Part shown: one piece after another, positions 18,851-27,903 of the stretch | Layout of the letters: each line of letters begins with the position of its first letter | Position numbering within the stretch: the stretch's first letter is position 1 | DNA from: Flavihumibacter fluvii | GTDB lineage: Bacteria > Bacteroidota > Bacteroidia > Chitinophagales > Chitinophagaceae | Direction: 5' to 3' | Assembly (NCBI RefSeq): GCF_018595675.2 | Contig: NZ_CP092333.1 | Span: 2,380,001-2,444,000, forward strand | Length of the DNA stretch: 64,000 bases | The notes under the pieces: generated by a model | The model's database searches: none | What the model was told of the DNA's origin: nothing | Seen by the model: the letters and a program-made list of their open reading frames with translations, nothing else | Position numbers and translations under genes: made by a program

Positions 18851-20017
18851 ATGGCGCAAAAAATATTCATCTTCGACACCACCCTTCGCGATGGCGAACA
18901 GGTGCCCGGCTGCAAACTGAACAAAAAGGAAAAGATCGAACTGGCCCTCGAACTCGAGGCCCTGGGCGTGGATATCCTTGAAGCCGGTTTCCCGATCTCC
19001 TCACCGGGTGATTTCGATGCCGTTCACGAGATCGCTACCCTGCTGAAAAAGACCGTGGTATGTGGACTCAGTCGCGCTGTACAGAAAGATATTGAAGTAG
19101 CCGCAGCCGCCCTGAAACCGGCCGCGCGCAAACGCATCCATACCGGAATCGGCACCTCCGATTTCCATATTAAGGCCAAGTTTAATTCCACCCGCGAGGA
19201 AATCCTGGTCCGCGCCGTCCAGGCCGTGAAATGGGCCCGGAACTTCACCGATGACGTGGAATTCTACGCCGAAGACGCCGGTCGCACCGATAACGACTAC
19301 CTCGCCCGCGTGGTGGAAGCCGTCATCAAAGCGGGTGCCACTACCGTCAATATTCCCGATACCACCGGCTACTGCCTGCCTTACCAATATGGCGACAAGA
19401 TCGCCTACCTTATTAATAATGTACCGAATATCGACAAGGCTGTGCTGAGCTGCCATTGCCATAATGACCTCGGCCTGGCAACTGCCAATTCCATCGCCGG
19501 CGTGATCGCCGGTGCCCGCCAGATCGAGTGCACCATCAACGGCTTGGGCGAGCGCGCCGGTAATACTTCCCTCGAAGAAGTCGTAATGATCATCAAGCAA
19601 CATGGCCACCTGGGCTTCTATACGGATATCAATGCCAAAGAACTGAACCCCATGAGCCGCAAGGTCTCCGACACCATGCGCATGCCCGTGCAGCCAAATA
19701 AAGCTATAGTAGGCGCCAACGCTTTCTCGCACTCCTCCGGTATCCACCAGGATGGTTTCCTGAAAGACACCACGACCTATGAGATCATCGCGCCTGAAGA
19801 AGTGGGTGCCGACAGTTCAAAGATCGTGCTTACCGCCCGCAGTGGCCGCAGCGCCCTGGCCTACCGGTTCAAGAACCTTGGCCACGAGTTCAACCGTAAC
19901 GATATAGATGCCCTCTACGAGGAATTCCTGAAACTGGCCGATACGCAGAAAGAAGTACACGACGAAGACCTTGAAAGGATGGCCAAAGCCTATGCGGTTA
20001 AAGCCCTGGTTTCTTAA
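18851..20017 (+). CDS. leuA: 2-isopropylmalate synthase, short form
   Basis: 388 residues. Condenses acetyl-CoA with 2-ketoisovalerate, the first step of leucine synthesis. The HMGL-like barrel is complete: [13 protein letters not shown] (Arg13, Asp14), [12 protein letters not shown], metal His202 and His204 in [29 protein letters not shown], and HSSGIHQDG. It ends after the linker subdomains: the C-terminal LeuA regulatory domain of about 130 residues that binds leucine in the classic 500+-residue enzymes is absent. Feedback inhibition by leucine may therefore be lost or work differently. Citramalate and homocitrate synthases are related; context favours LeuA. Its stop overlaps the next start (TAATG). 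Confidence 0.9.
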   Translation: MAQKIFIFDTTLRDGEQVPGCKLNKKEKIELALELEALGVDILEAGFPISSPGDFDAVHEIATLLKKTVVCGLSRAVQKDIEVAAAALKPAARKRIHTGIGTSDFHIKAKFNSTREEILVRAVQAVKWARNFTDDVEFYAEDAGRTDNDYLARVVEAVIKAGATTVNIPDTTGYCLPYQYGDKIAYLINNVPNIDKAVLSCHCHNDLGLATANSIAGVIAGARQIECTINGLGERAGNTSLEEVVMIIKQHGHLGFYTDINAKELNPMSRKVSDTMRMPVQPNKAIVGANAFSHSSGIHQDGFLKDTTTYEIIAPEEVGADSSKIVLTARSGRSALAYRFKNLGHEFNRNDIDALYEEFLKLADTQKEVHDEDLERMAKAYAVKALVS

Positions 20018-21348
20018 TGAGTGATATCAACACCATATTAGCCTATATCCGGCAGCGCCGGAGCAACCACCTGCTGATCGCCGGATCAGCCGGTAGTGGC
20101 AAAACACGCCTGGCCCGGGCCATCGCCAATGACCCGGAGCTAAGTTCCAGGGTGATTTTCGTGGCCCAGCACTACCATTTTACGAACCGGTCGCATGTGA
20201 ACCAGTTCTACTACCAGCAGCGTTTCAACAGCATCGATGCCGATGATTCAGCTACCGTCGCAGAAGAGCTCGATAAAATCGGCCTGCCCTCGACCGCCCG
20301 CACCCGGCTCCTGCAGGTCTTTGGAATGGAAGGCCGCCAGGATGCGCCCCTCCTTCACCTGAGCAGTGGCGAGCACAAGCGTTTCCAGCTGGTGAAAGCC
20401 TTCCTGCAGCAGCCCGGGATCCTGGTACTGGATGAACCGTTTACCGGGATGGACGCCCGCAGCCGAAGCCTCCTGCGCGCCCTGATGGCCCAACTGGCTG
20501 CCGGCGGTACACAAATTATCCTGGTCTGCAGCAAGGCCGATTGTCCCGATTTCATTGAACTGACCCACCACCTCGATGCGAACCCAGGGGGCGCGGCCCA
20601 TTTCGAGGTGCCTGAACATATAGAACCCCTTCCCTTCCTGGCTGATACCCTGGTGAAGCTCGATAACACCACCATCCGCTATGGCGAGATGACCCTGTTT
20701 GCCGACCTAAGCTGGGCCGTCAGTACCGGTGAACGCTGGTGGCTGAAGGGTGAGAACGGCTCGGGGAAATCCACACTCATCAGCCTGCTCACCGGCGATA
20801 ATCCAAAGGCTTATGCCAACCACCTCGAACTTTTCGGTAAGAAAAGGGGAAGCGGTGAAAGCATCTGGGACATCAAGAAAAATATTGGTTTTGTGTCGCC
20901 CGAACTGCAATGGTATTTCGATAACAGCATGTCTGTTTTCGCCACAATTGCAAGCGGACTTTTCGATACGATCGGACTCTTCCGCAAATTGAATGAGGAA
21001 CAGGACGGCATCGTACGGCAATGGTTGAACGCTTTTGGCCTCACCCACCTGCAGGACAAATCTTTATCGCAGCTATCCAATAGCCAGCAACGCCTCGCTT
21101 TACTGGCCCGTGCCATGGTGAAGAACCCGGCCCTGCTAATCCTCGATGAACCCTGCCAAGGCCTCGATGACCAGCAGATAGACAATTTCAGGAACATCGT
21201 CGATGCCTTGTGTGAGGACCCGAACCGCACCCTGATCTATGTGACGCATTACGACAACGAATTACCACGCTGCATCAATAAAAGTATCCTGTTGCACAAC
21301 CAGCAGGCAACCCTCAAAGCTTACCACTCAACACTCATTCCCGCTTAA
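20017..21348 (+). CDS. Twin-domain ABC ATPase, ModF-like, inside the leu operon
   Basis: 443 residues with two ABC domains and no membrane segment. Domain 1: Walker A GSAGSGKT (23-30), signature LSSGEHKRFQL, Walker B ILVLDEPFTGMDA, but where the H-loop His belongs it reads LVCSKADCPD. Domain 2: Walker A GENGSGKST (about 246-254), signature LSNSQQRLALL, Walker B LLILDEPCQGLDD, and intact H-loop YVTHYDNELP. This arrangement resembles ModF/PhrA, a soluble twin ATPase of unclear function. It overlaps leuA by one base and precedes leuB by 9 bp, so is translated with both. No molybdate transport gene is near. The role in or near leucine synthesis is unknown. Confidence 0.85.
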   Translation: MSDINTILAYIRQRRSNHLLIAGSAGSGKTRLARAIANDPELSSRVIFVAQHYHFTNRSHVNQFYYQQRFNSIDADDSATVAEELDKIGLPSTARTRLLQVFGMEGRQDAPLLHLSSGEHKRFQLVKAFLQQPGILVLDEPFTGMDARSRSLLRALMAQLAAGGTQIILVCSKADCPDFIELTHHLDANPGGAAHFEVPEHIEPLPFLADTLVKLDNTTIRYGEMTLFADLSWAVSTGERWWLKGENGSGKSTLISLLTGDNPKAYANHLELFGKKRGSGESIWDIKKNIGFVSPELQWYFDNSMSVFATIASGLFDTIGLFRKLNEEQDGIVRQWLNAFGLTHLQDKSLSQLSNSQQRLALLARAMVKNPALLILDEPCQGLDDQQIDNFRNIVDALCEDPNRTLIYVTHYDNELPRCINKSILLHNQQATLKAYHSTLIPA

Positions 21349-21357
21349 CCACAAACC

Positions 21358-22473
21358 ATGGAAAAAAAGATTGCAGTCATATTAGGCGATGGGATCGGAC
21401 CGGAAGTCACCAAGCAATCGATCCGGGTACTCGATGCCATTGCGAAACAGTTCAACCACAAGTTTACCTATGAGTATGCACTCATGGGTGCCGATGCCAT
21501 CGACAAGACCGGTTCGCCGCTTCCCGATGCCACCATCGAGACCTGTCTCAACAGCGATGCTATTTTATTCGGGGCCATCGGCCATCCGAAATACGATAAT
21601 GACCCCAGCGCCAAAGTAAGGCCTGAACAGGGTTTGCTGAAATTACGCAAGTCCCTGCAACTATTTGCGAATATCCGTCCTGTGCATACCTTCCCTGCCC
21701 TGCACCATTTGTCGCCGCTAAAATCCAAACAGCTCGAAGGCGTGGACTTCATCATCTACCGCGAGTTGACCGGTGGTATTTATTTCGGCAACAAAACCCT
21801 TAGTGAAGATGGCACCCAGGCCTCTGACGATTGCACTTACACAACTGCGGAAATTGAACGTATTGCGCACCTCGCTTTCAAAGCCGCCCAACAAAGAAAG
21901 AAAAAACTAACGCTGGTAGACAAGGCCAATGTACTCGAAACCTCCCGCCTCTGGCGCAAGGTCGTGCAGAACATTGCTCCCCAGTATGCCGATGTGAAAC
22001 TAGACCTTCTCTTTGTTGACAACGCCGCCATGCAGCTCATTGTAAACCCGAAGCAGTTCGACGTGATCCTCACCGACAACTTATTTGGCGATATCCTGAG
22101 CGACGAAGCTTCTGTCATTACCGGTTCACTGGGGCTCCTGCCATCGGCCTCGATCGGTAATGGCGGCGCTTTGTTTGAACCCATCCATGGTTCATACCCA
22201 CAGGCCGCCGGAAAAGATATTGCGAACCCGCTTGGCTCCATTTTCTCTGCAGCCATGATGCTTTACCATTTCGGCCTTACTGCCGAAGCGGCCAAAGTAC
22301 GCGCTGCTGCACAATGGACACTCGATAACGGTTTCGTATCAAAGGATATAGACCCGATGAATTTTTATTTCACCAGCACGATAGGCGAACTCATTGCAGA
22401 CTTCATCCAGGACAAGATCCCAAGTGAATTGCACGAAGAGAATATCCAGCTGAGGAAGTCGACGATTATCTAA
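21358..22473 (+). CDS. leuB: 3-isopropylmalate dehydrogenase
   Basis: 371 residues, full length. NAD-dependent oxidation and decarboxylation of 3-isopropylmalate in leucine synthesis. Motifs: GDGIGPEVTKQS at the start, the substrate-loop Arg residues in LLKLRKSLQLFANIRP, RELTGGIYFG, the catalytic Lys in LTLVDKANVLETSRLW, metal Asp residues in TDNLFGDILSDEAS, and the adenine-binding HGSYPQAAGKDIANP. leuC and leuD, which normally accompany leuA and leuB, are not in this window. The ilv attenuator follows. Confidence 0.96.
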   Translation: MEKKIAVILGDGIGPEVTKQSIRVLDAIAKQFNHKFTYEYALMGADAIDKTGSPLPDATIETCLNSDAILFGAIGHPKYDNDPSAKVRPEQGLLKLRKSLQLFANIRPVHTFPALHHLSPLKSKQLEGVDFIIYRELTGGIYFGNKTLSEDGTQASDDCTYTTAEIERIAHLAFKAAQQRKKKLTLVDKANVLETSRLWRKVVQNIAPQYADVKLDLLFVDNAAMQLIVNPKQFDVILTDNLFGDILSDEASVITGSLGLLPSASIGNGGALFEPIHGSYPQAAGKDIANPLGSIFSAAMMLYHFGLTAEAAKVRAAAQWTLDNGFVSKDIDPMNFYFTSTIGELIADFIQDKIPSELHEENIQLRKSTII

Positions 22474-22539
22474 AAAATAATCACAGTTCTTTTTTTAATT
22501 GGATTGGCGGCGTTATATTCGTTGGATAAACGTCCTCCA

Positions 22540-22632
22540 TTGACCTGTAAACTAGTACATACAATTTCTTCTTGCATCACAATTATTATTGTGGTCGTGC
22601 TAGTCATTCCTGTCATACACGGAGGAGGATAA
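22540..22632 (+). CDS. Ile/Val/Leu-rich leader peptide of the ilv operon
   Basis: In the leuB-ilvE gap, the frame ending in TAA at 22630-22632 reads ...TISSC-ITIIIVVVLVIPVI-HGGG-stop. Between 22576 and 22617, 11 of 14 codons are Ile, Val or Leu, including ATT ATT ATT GTG GTC GTG CTA GTC ATT. Such a run before ilv genes is the mark of an attenuation leader. There is no in-frame ATG; I take the TTG at 22540 (30 codons), with TTG at 22504 or 22522 as alternatives. A weak promoter-like TATATTCG lies at 22514-22521. It is followed 28 nt later by an intrinsic terminator. Confidence 0.75.
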   Translation: MTCKLVHTISSCITIIIVVVLVIPVIHGGG

Positions 22633-22660
22633 ACCATACAAGTAATTCAACTGAATACGA

Positions 22661-22693
22661 CGGTCCGCCTCCAAAAGGCGGACCGTTTTTTTT
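22661..22693 (+). terminator. ilv attenuator terminator with competing antiterminator
   Basis: CGGTCCGCCT (22661-22670), a 5-nt loop and AGGCGGACCG (22676-22685) form a perfect 10-bp stem followed by eight T (22686-22693), ending 27 bp before ilvE. The 5' arm can instead pair with GGAGGAGGA (22621-22629), the Gly codons at the end of the leader peptide: it is complementary to TCCGCCTCC (22664-22672) at 8 of 9 positions. A ribosome stalled on the Ile/Val codons leaves that strand free (antitermination); one reaching the stop codon covers it (termination). Confidence 0.85.
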
Positions 22694-22720
22694 ATATAAC
22701 CCCGCCAAAAAAAACAAACT

Positions 22721-23626
22721 ATGGCAGCATATTATAACAACGACACCATGCTCTACCTCGATGGCGCTTATGTAAAGGCCAGCGAGGCGAAGATCGATCT
22801 CTACAGCCAGACCATGCATTATGGTTATGGCGTATTTGAAGGCATCCGTGCCTATCGCACCGAAAACGGTGAAACGAAAATTTTCAAACCGGTGGAGCAT
22901 TATGTACGCCTGGAGCGCTCGGCCCGCTTCCTCAACCTGCCGTACACCTATACCGTTGAAGAACTGATCGAAGCCACCTATAAAGTACTCGAACTGAATA
23001 ACCTGCAGGATGCCTACATCCGGCCCCTGGTGTATGCACCGGCCAATATGAGCTTTGTGCCCAACACCGAATCACATATCACGATACAGGTTTGGGCCAT
23101 GCAGCCTTTCCTGGGCGAGAAATTATTGCGCGTAATGACCTCATCTTACCAGCGGCCCAATCCCAAAGGATTTCATATCGAAGCAAAAGCTTCCGGCCAT
23201 TATGTGAACTCTATCCTTGCCAGCCAGGAAGCGAAAGCGAATGGCTTTGATGAAGCCTTGTTGAATGATATGGACGGCAATATCGCGGAAGGTCCGGGTG
23301 CCAATATTTTCTACGAGAAATTTGGCCGGCTCTATACCCCATCTACCGGAAATATCTTACCAGGCATCACCCGCGCCACCGTGTTTGAACTCGCTGCCCA
23401 AATGGGTGTGGAAGTGGTCGAAAAACAATTCACCACCGCCGAATTGCAAACTGCTGATGCCGCATTTTTCTGTGGCACCGCAGCGGAAGTGATCGGATGG
23501 GAAAGCCTCGATAACACGGCCTTTGCCAATAACTGGAACGACAGCATCGGCAAACAAATCCAGCTCGCCTATAAAGCATTGGTTACAGAATCATCAATAA
23601 AGGAAACATTAAAAGAACTAGCCTAG
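22721..23626 (+). CDS. ilvE: Branched-chain amino acid aminotransferase
   Basis: 301 residues, fold-type IV PLP enzyme making Leu, Ile and Val from their keto acids with glutamate. Visible: [14 protein letters not shown] (32-45), Arg-rich substrate loop [12 protein letters not shown], the Schiff-base Lys156 in [24 protein letters not shown], and [13 protein letters not shown]. Full length. It is the first structural gene after the attenuator; ilvD follows after 2 bp. Glutamate needed for the reaction is made by gltBD at the far end of the same gene run. Confidence 0.95.
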   Translation: MAAYYNNDTMLYLDGAYVKASEAKIDLYSQTMHYGYGVFEGIRAYRTENGETKIFKPVEHYVRLERSARFLNLPYTYTVEELIEATYKVLELNNLQDAYIRPLVYAPANMSFVPNTESHITIQVWAMQPFLGEKLLRVMTSSYQRPNPKGFHIEAKASGHYVNSILASQEAKANGFDEALLNDMDGNIAEGPGANIFYEKFGRLYTPSTGNILPGITRATVFELAAQMGVEVVEKQFTTAELQTADAAFFCGTAAEVIGWESLDNTAFANNWNDSIGKQIQLAYKALVTESSIKETLKELA

Positions 23627-23628
23627 TT

Positions 23629-25314
23629 ATGTCAACAGAACTGAACAAATATTCAAAGACGATCACGCAGGATCCCACACAACCCGCAGCACAGGCCATG
23701 CTCTATGGCATTGGCCTGACAGATGAAGACCTGGCGAAGGCCCAGGTGGGTGTGGTGAGCATGGGTTATGATGGCAACACCTGTAACATGCACCTCAACG
23801 ATCTCGCAAAAACCATTAAAGCAAGCATTTGGGAGCAAGACCTGGTCGGGCTGATCTTCAATACCATCGGCGTTTCAGATGGCATCAGTAATGGTACCGA
23901 CGGCATGCGCTATTCCTTAGTGAGCCGTGATATTATTGCAGATTCTATCGAAGCCGTTTGCGGCGCGCAATATTACGACGCCGTGATCGCTGTTCCGGGC
24001 TGTGATAAAAACATGCCCGGATCTATCATGGCCATGGGCCGGCTGAACAGGCCTGCTATCATGGTCTATGGTGGCACAATCGCACCTGGCCATTACAAGG
24101 GCCAGGACCTCAATATTGTGTCGGCTTTCGAAGCACTCGGACAAAAAATTGCCGGGCAACTTTCAGAAGCCGATTTCAAAGGTATCGTGATGAATTCCTG
24201 TCCGGGTGCCGGCGCCTGCGGTGGCATGTACACCGCCAACACCATGTCCTCCGCCATCGAGGCCCTGGGCATGAGCCTGCCCTATTCATCATCGAACCCC
24301 GCGCTCAGCGAAGAGAAGCAACAGGAATGCCGCGATGCCGGTAAAGCTATCAAACTGCTGATGGAAAAAAACATCCTGCCAAAAGATATTATGACCCGCA
24401 AGGCATTTGAAAATGCATTGGTAACGATCATGGTATTGGGCGGATCCACCAACGCCGTCCTGCATTTAATAGCAATGGCAAAAAGTGTGGATGTAAAATT
24501 GACGCAGGATGATGTGCAGGCCGTGAGTAACCGCATTCCGGTGCTCGCCGATTTCAAACCCAGTGGAAAATATTTAATGCAGGACCTCCACGAACATGGT
24601 GGCGTGCCTGCCGTGATGAAATACCTGTTATCAAAGGGACTGCTCCATGGAGATTGCATGACCGTGACCGGAAAGACCATTGCCGAAAACATGGCCACTG
24701 TGCCGGATCTTGATTTCGATGCGCAGAAGATCATCTATCCGCTGGAACAACCATTGAAAGCAACGGGACACTTACAAATTTTGTATGGCAACCTTGCTGA
24801 GAAAGGCAGTGTTGCAAAGATCAGTGGCAAAGAAGGTGAGAAATTTGTTGGTCCGGCTCGTGTCTTCGATGGCGAACAGGAACTCATTGCCGGCATCTCT
24901 TCGGGTCGTGTGCAAAAGGGTGATGTGGTCGTCATCCGCCAGGTAGGCCCGAAAGGCGCGCCGGGTATGCCTGAGATGCTGAAACCGACCTCCGCCATCA
25001 TTGGTGCCGGACTCGGTAAATCTGTCGCGCTGATCACCGATGGCCGGTTCAGTGGTGGCACTCACGGATTCGTTGTTGGGCACATAACACCCGAAGCTTA
25101 TGTTGGCGGATTGATCGCCTTCGTGCAGGACAACGATGTGATCGAACTCGATGCCGTGAAGAACACCATCAATTTGAAAGTGAGCGAAGAAGAAATTGCA
25201 AAGCGCAAATTGAACTGGAAACAACCAGAACTGAAAGCCAAAAAAGGCATTTTGTTTAAATATGCGCAACACGTGAAAGACGCCAGCGAAGGCTGCGTAA
25301 CCGATGAGGCGTAA
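23629..25314 (+). CDS. ilvD: Dihydroxy-acid dehydratase
   Basis: 561 residues. Dehydrates 2,3-dihydroxy-isovalerate and -methylvalerate, the third common step of Ile/Val synthesis. The three Fe-S ligands are Cys52 ([10 protein letters not shown]), Cys125 (PGCDKNMPG) and Cys197 ([16 protein letters not shown]). The Mg site and C-terminal motifs [10 protein letters not shown] and [16 protein letters not shown] are intact. Length and order are normal. Starts 2 bp after ilvE, so translation is likely coupled; ilvB follows after 28 bp. Confidence 0.97.
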   Translation: MSTELNKYSKTITQDPTQPAAQAMLYGIGLTDEDLAKAQVGVVSMGYDGNTCNMHLNDLAKTIKASIWEQDLVGLIFNTIGVSDGISNGTDGMRYSLVSRDIIADSIEAVCGAQYYDAVIAVPGCDKNMPGSIMAMGRLNRPAIMVYGGTIAPGHYKGQDLNIVSAFEALGQKIAGQLSEADFKGIVMNSCPGAGACGGMYTANTMSSAIEALGMSLPYSSSNPALSEEKQQECRDAGKAIKLLMEKNILPKDIMTRKAFENALVTIMVLGGSTNAVLHLIAMAKSVDVKLTQDDVQAVSNRIPVLADFKPSGKYLMQDLHEHGGVPAVMKYLLSKGLLHGDCMTVTGKTIAENMATVPDLDFDAQKIIYPLEQPLKATGHLQILYGNLAEKGSVAKISGKEGEKFVGPARVFDGEQELIAGISSGRVQKGDVVVIRQVGPKGAPGMPEMLKPTSAIIGAGLGKSVALITDGRFSGGTHGFVVGHITPEAYVGGLIAFVQDNDVIELDAVKNTINLKVSEEEIAKRKLNWKQPELKAKKGILFKYAQHVKDASEGCVTDEA

Positions 25315-25342
25315 AACTTTTGATCATCTTATTTGATTTTAT

Positions 25343-27088
25343 ATGAGTACTGTAACAGCAATAGAAAAGAAACCTGAAGCAACAACGGCACCGGCCACTA
25401 CTTCCATCAGCGGATCAGTAGCGGTCCTGGAAGCCTTCATCGCCGAAGGAGTTTCGACGATCTTCGGTTATCCGGGCGGCGCCATCATGCCGATCTACGA
25501 TGCCCTGTATGATTACAACGATAAACTGGAACATATCCTCGTACGCCATGAGCAGGGCGGCATCCATGCTGCACAAGGTTATGCGCGTACCTCCGGAAAA
25601 GTGGGCGTGGTCTTCGCAACCAGCGGTCCGGGTGCCACGAATTTAGTCACCGGTCTCGCCGATGCCATGATTGATTCAACGCCACTGGTTTGTGTTACCG
25701 GCCAGGTCTTCGCGCACTTGCTGGGAACAGATGCATTCCAGGAAACCGATGTCATCAACATCACAACTCCTGTTACCAAATGGAATTACCAGGTGACCGA
25801 TGCAACCGAAATACCGCATGTACTGGCAAAAGCATTTTACATCGCGGGCAGTGGCCGACCCGGTCCTGTGCTGATCGATATCACCAAGAATGCGCAGCTG
25901 CAGAAATTCGATTATGCGGGTTACCAGAAATGCACCCATATCCGCAGCTATCGCCCGAAGCCGATCGTACGCAAGGAATATGTAGAAGAAGCGGCGAAGC
26001 TGATCAATGCTGCAGAGAAACCATTCATATTATTCGGACAGGGAGTGATCCTCGGTCGTGCCGAAAAAGAATTCAAGGCCTTCGTAGAAAAATCAGGTAT
26101 ACCTGCAGCCTGGACCATTTTAGGCGAAAGTGCCATACCAACCGATCATCCGCTCAATGTGGGTATGCTGGGTATGCATGGCAACTATGGACCGAATGTG
26201 CTCACCAACGAATGCGATGTGTTGATCGCCGTGGGTATGCGCTTTGATGACCGTGTAACCGGCCGCCTCGATATATATGCGAAGCAGGCCAAGGTGATCC
26301 ACCTCGATATCGATCCAGCTGAAATAGATAAGAATGTGAAATCAACCGTACCCGTTTGGGGCGATTGTAAGGAGACCCTGCCGATGCTCACGGACCTGAT
26401 CCAGCCAAAAACGTATCCGCAGTGGCTGGCGAAATTCAATGAGTTCAGGAAGCAGGAAGAAGAGATCTGTATCTATCCCGAAATGCATCCTACCGACGAT
26501 GTGATGAGCATGGCCGAAGTGATGAACCTTCTGAATGAGCTGACCAACGGAGACGCAGTAATTGTTACTGATGTTGGTCAGCATCAGATGGTCGCCTGTC
26601 GCTACGCCAAATTCAACCAGTCGAAAAGCAATATCACTTCCGGTGGACTCGGCACCATGGGCTTTGGCCTGCCTGCCGCCATCGGCGCGAAGTACGGCGC
26701 TCCCGAGCGTACAGTTATCGCCATCATTGGTGATGGGGGGATCCAGATGACGATCCAGGAACTCGGCACTATTATGCAGTTCGGTGCCGCAGTGAAGATC
26801 ATCATCCTGAACAACCAGTTCCTCGGAATGGTACGCCAGTGGCAGCAGCTCTTCCACGACAAACGATATTCATTTGTGAATATCACGAGTCCCGATTATA
26901 TCATGGTCGCTAATGGCTACCATATTGCCGCGCAAAAAGTGGAACACCGTGAACAATTGCGGCAGGCACTAACCACCATGCTCAACCACAACGGCGCCTA
27001 CCTCCTGGAGATCATGGTAGGCAAAGAGAACAATGTATTCCCGATGGTACCACAGGGATGCAGTGTGGCGGAGATAAGGCTGAAATGA
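25343..27088 (+). CDS. ilvB: Acetolactate synthase, catalytic subunit
   Basis: 581 residues. TPP-dependent formation of acetolactate and acetohydroxybutyrate. A poorly conserved Thr/Ala-rich N-terminus of about 22 residues precedes the Pyr domain. The TPP-activating Glu70 is in LVRHEQGGIHAAQGYAR; GTDAFQETDVI and the FAD-binding middle domain follow; the TPP/Mg motif is GDGGIQMTIQEL with NNQFLGMVRQWQ (region contacted by feedback and herbicide ligands). It pairs with ilvN; the 102-bp gap to ilvN contains a perfect 24-bp inverted repeat. Confidence 0.97.
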   Translation: MSTVTAIEKKPEATTAPATTSISGSVAVLEAFIAEGVSTIFGYPGGAIMPIYDALYDYNDKLEHILVRHEQGGIHAAQGYARTSGKVGVVFATSGPGATNLVTGLADAMIDSTPLVCVTGQVFAHLLGTDAFQETDVINITTPVTKWNYQVTDATEIPHVLAKAFYIAGSGRPGPVLIDITKNAQLQKFDYAGYQKCTHIRSYRPKPIVRKEYVEEAAKLINAAEKPFILFGQGVILGRAEKEFKAFVEKSGIPAAWTILGESAIPTDHPLNVGMLGMHGNYGPNVLTNECDVLIAVGMRFDDRVTGRLDIYAKQAKVIHLDIDPAEIDKNVKSTVPVWGDCKETLPMLTDLIQPKTYPQWLAKFNEFRKQEEEICIYPEMHPTDDVMSMAEVMNLLNELTNGDAVIVTDVGQHQMVACRYAKFNQSKSNITSGGLGTMGFGLPAAIGAKYGAPERTVIAIIGDGGIQMTIQELGTIMQFGAAVKIIILNNQFLGMVRQWQQLFHDKRYSFVNITSPDYIMVANGYHIAAQKVEHREQLRQALTTMLNHNGAYLLEIMVGKENNVFPMVPQGCSVAEIRLK

Positions 27089-27091
27089 ATA

Positions 27092-27158
27092 GTGAATGGT
27101 GAATAGTGAATGGGAAAAACGAACCCCCTTTCTCTCCCATTCACTATTCACCATTCAC
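27092..27158. repeat. Perfect 24-bp inverted repeat (GTGAATGGTGAAT family) between ilvB and ilvN
   Basis: The left arm 27092-27115 (GTGAATGGTGAATAGTGAAT then GGGA) is exactly complementary to 27135-27158, with a 19-nt loop. The arms are themselves built from repeated GTGAATG/GTGAATA units. It starts 4 nt after the ilvB stop codon. In RNA it makes a very stable hairpin without a T-run, so more likely an intra-operon stability or processing element, or a short mobile repeat, than a terminator. Related, less perfect copies occur at 28964-29030 and 34911-34974. Confidence 0.85.
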
Positions 27159-27190
27159 TCTGAATTTAAGAACGTTCAAAAATTGTAAAA

Positions 27191-27781
27191 ATGCTTAAAC
27201 AGGAATACACCCTTACCGTATACACCGAAAACCAGATCGGGTTGCTCACGCGGATCGCGATTATTTTTTCGCGCAGGAAGATCAATGTGGAGAGCCTGAA
27301 TACATCGCCCTCTGAGATAGAAAATATCCATCGCTTCAATATCGTAATCAACGAGACCGAAGATGTGGTGCGTAAATTGTGCCGCCAGATCGAAAAGCAG
27401 GTAGAAGTGTTGAAAGCCTATTATAGTAGCAATGATGAGATTATCTGGCAGGAGCTGGCGCTTTACAAAGTGCCCACCGACCAGGTAGCCGAGAAAGTGC
27501 AGGTAGAACGGTTATTGCGCCAGTATGGTGCACGCGCCGTGGTGATCCGCAGTGATTACACCGTGTTCGAAGCCACCGGACACCGTGAGGAAACCGATAA
27601 GATCCTCGAGATCCTCGCACCATATGGACTCATCGAATTCGTGCGCAGCGCAAGGGTAGCCATCATCAAGAAAAGCAAAGGCTTCCACGAAAAACTGCAG
27701 CAGTTCGAACAAAGCGAACCCGGTGAAGAAGTGATTGAAAACGAATACCTCGGCGATAATGCAGGTGTTTTTTCAATGTAA
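27191..27781 (+). CDS. ilvN: Acetolactate synthase, small regulatory subunit
   Basis: 196 residues with an N-terminal ACT domain (YTLTVYTENQIGLLTRIAIIF, then RRKINVESLN) and a second ACT-like C-terminal domain (VIRSDYTVFEATGHREETDKI). It binds valine and confers feedback inhibition on IlvB. Longer than the E. coli ilvN type, similar to the two-domain ilvH type. Flanked on both sides by palindromic intergenic repeats. Confidence 0.93.
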   Translation: MLKQEYTLTVYTENQIGLLTRIAIIFSRRKINVESLNTSPSEIENIHRFNIVINETEDVVRKLCRQIEKQVEVLKAYYSSNDEIIWQELALYKVPTDQVAEKVQVERLLRQYGARAVVIRSDYTVFEATGHREETDKILEILAPYGLIEFVRSARVAIIKKSKGFHEKLQQFEQSEPGEEVIENEYLGDNAGVFSM

Positions 27782-27785
27782 AATA

Positions 27786-27861
27786 TCACGCAAAGTCGCA
27801 AAGAAGCAAAGCCGCTAAGGCAAAACTCTTTGCGCCACTGCTCCTTGGCGGCTTTGCGTGA
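27786..27861. repeat. Palindromic repeat (TCACGCAAAG family) between ilvN and ilvC
   Basis: TCACGCAAAG (27786-27795) and CTTTGCGTGA (27852-27861) are perfect 10-bp termini. Inside, AAAGCCGCTAAGG pairs with CCTTGGCGGCTTT with one mismatch, and CGCAAAG-like units recur. It begins 4 nt after the ilvN stop codon region and ends 43 bp before ilvC. A second member of the family lies between thrB and thrC. Confidence 0.8.
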
Positions 27862-27903
27862 AAAATAAAAACAACAAACAAAACCAATAAACAATCTAAA
27901 AAA

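Noticed and set aside
19001-19747. 248-codon ORF antisense to leuA
   Set aside because: Shadow frame of a clearly coding, G+C-rich gene; low-complexity Gly/Ala/Asp content and no family likeness.
22474-22720. T-box or metabolite riboswitch before ilvE
   Set aside because: No T-box AGGGTGGNACCGCG-like motif; a leader peptide with terminator and antiterminator accounts for the sequence.
22572-22775. 67-codon ORF across the ilv attenuator
   Set aside because: Runs through the terminator stem and into ilvE out of frame; the Ile/Val frame explains the region better.
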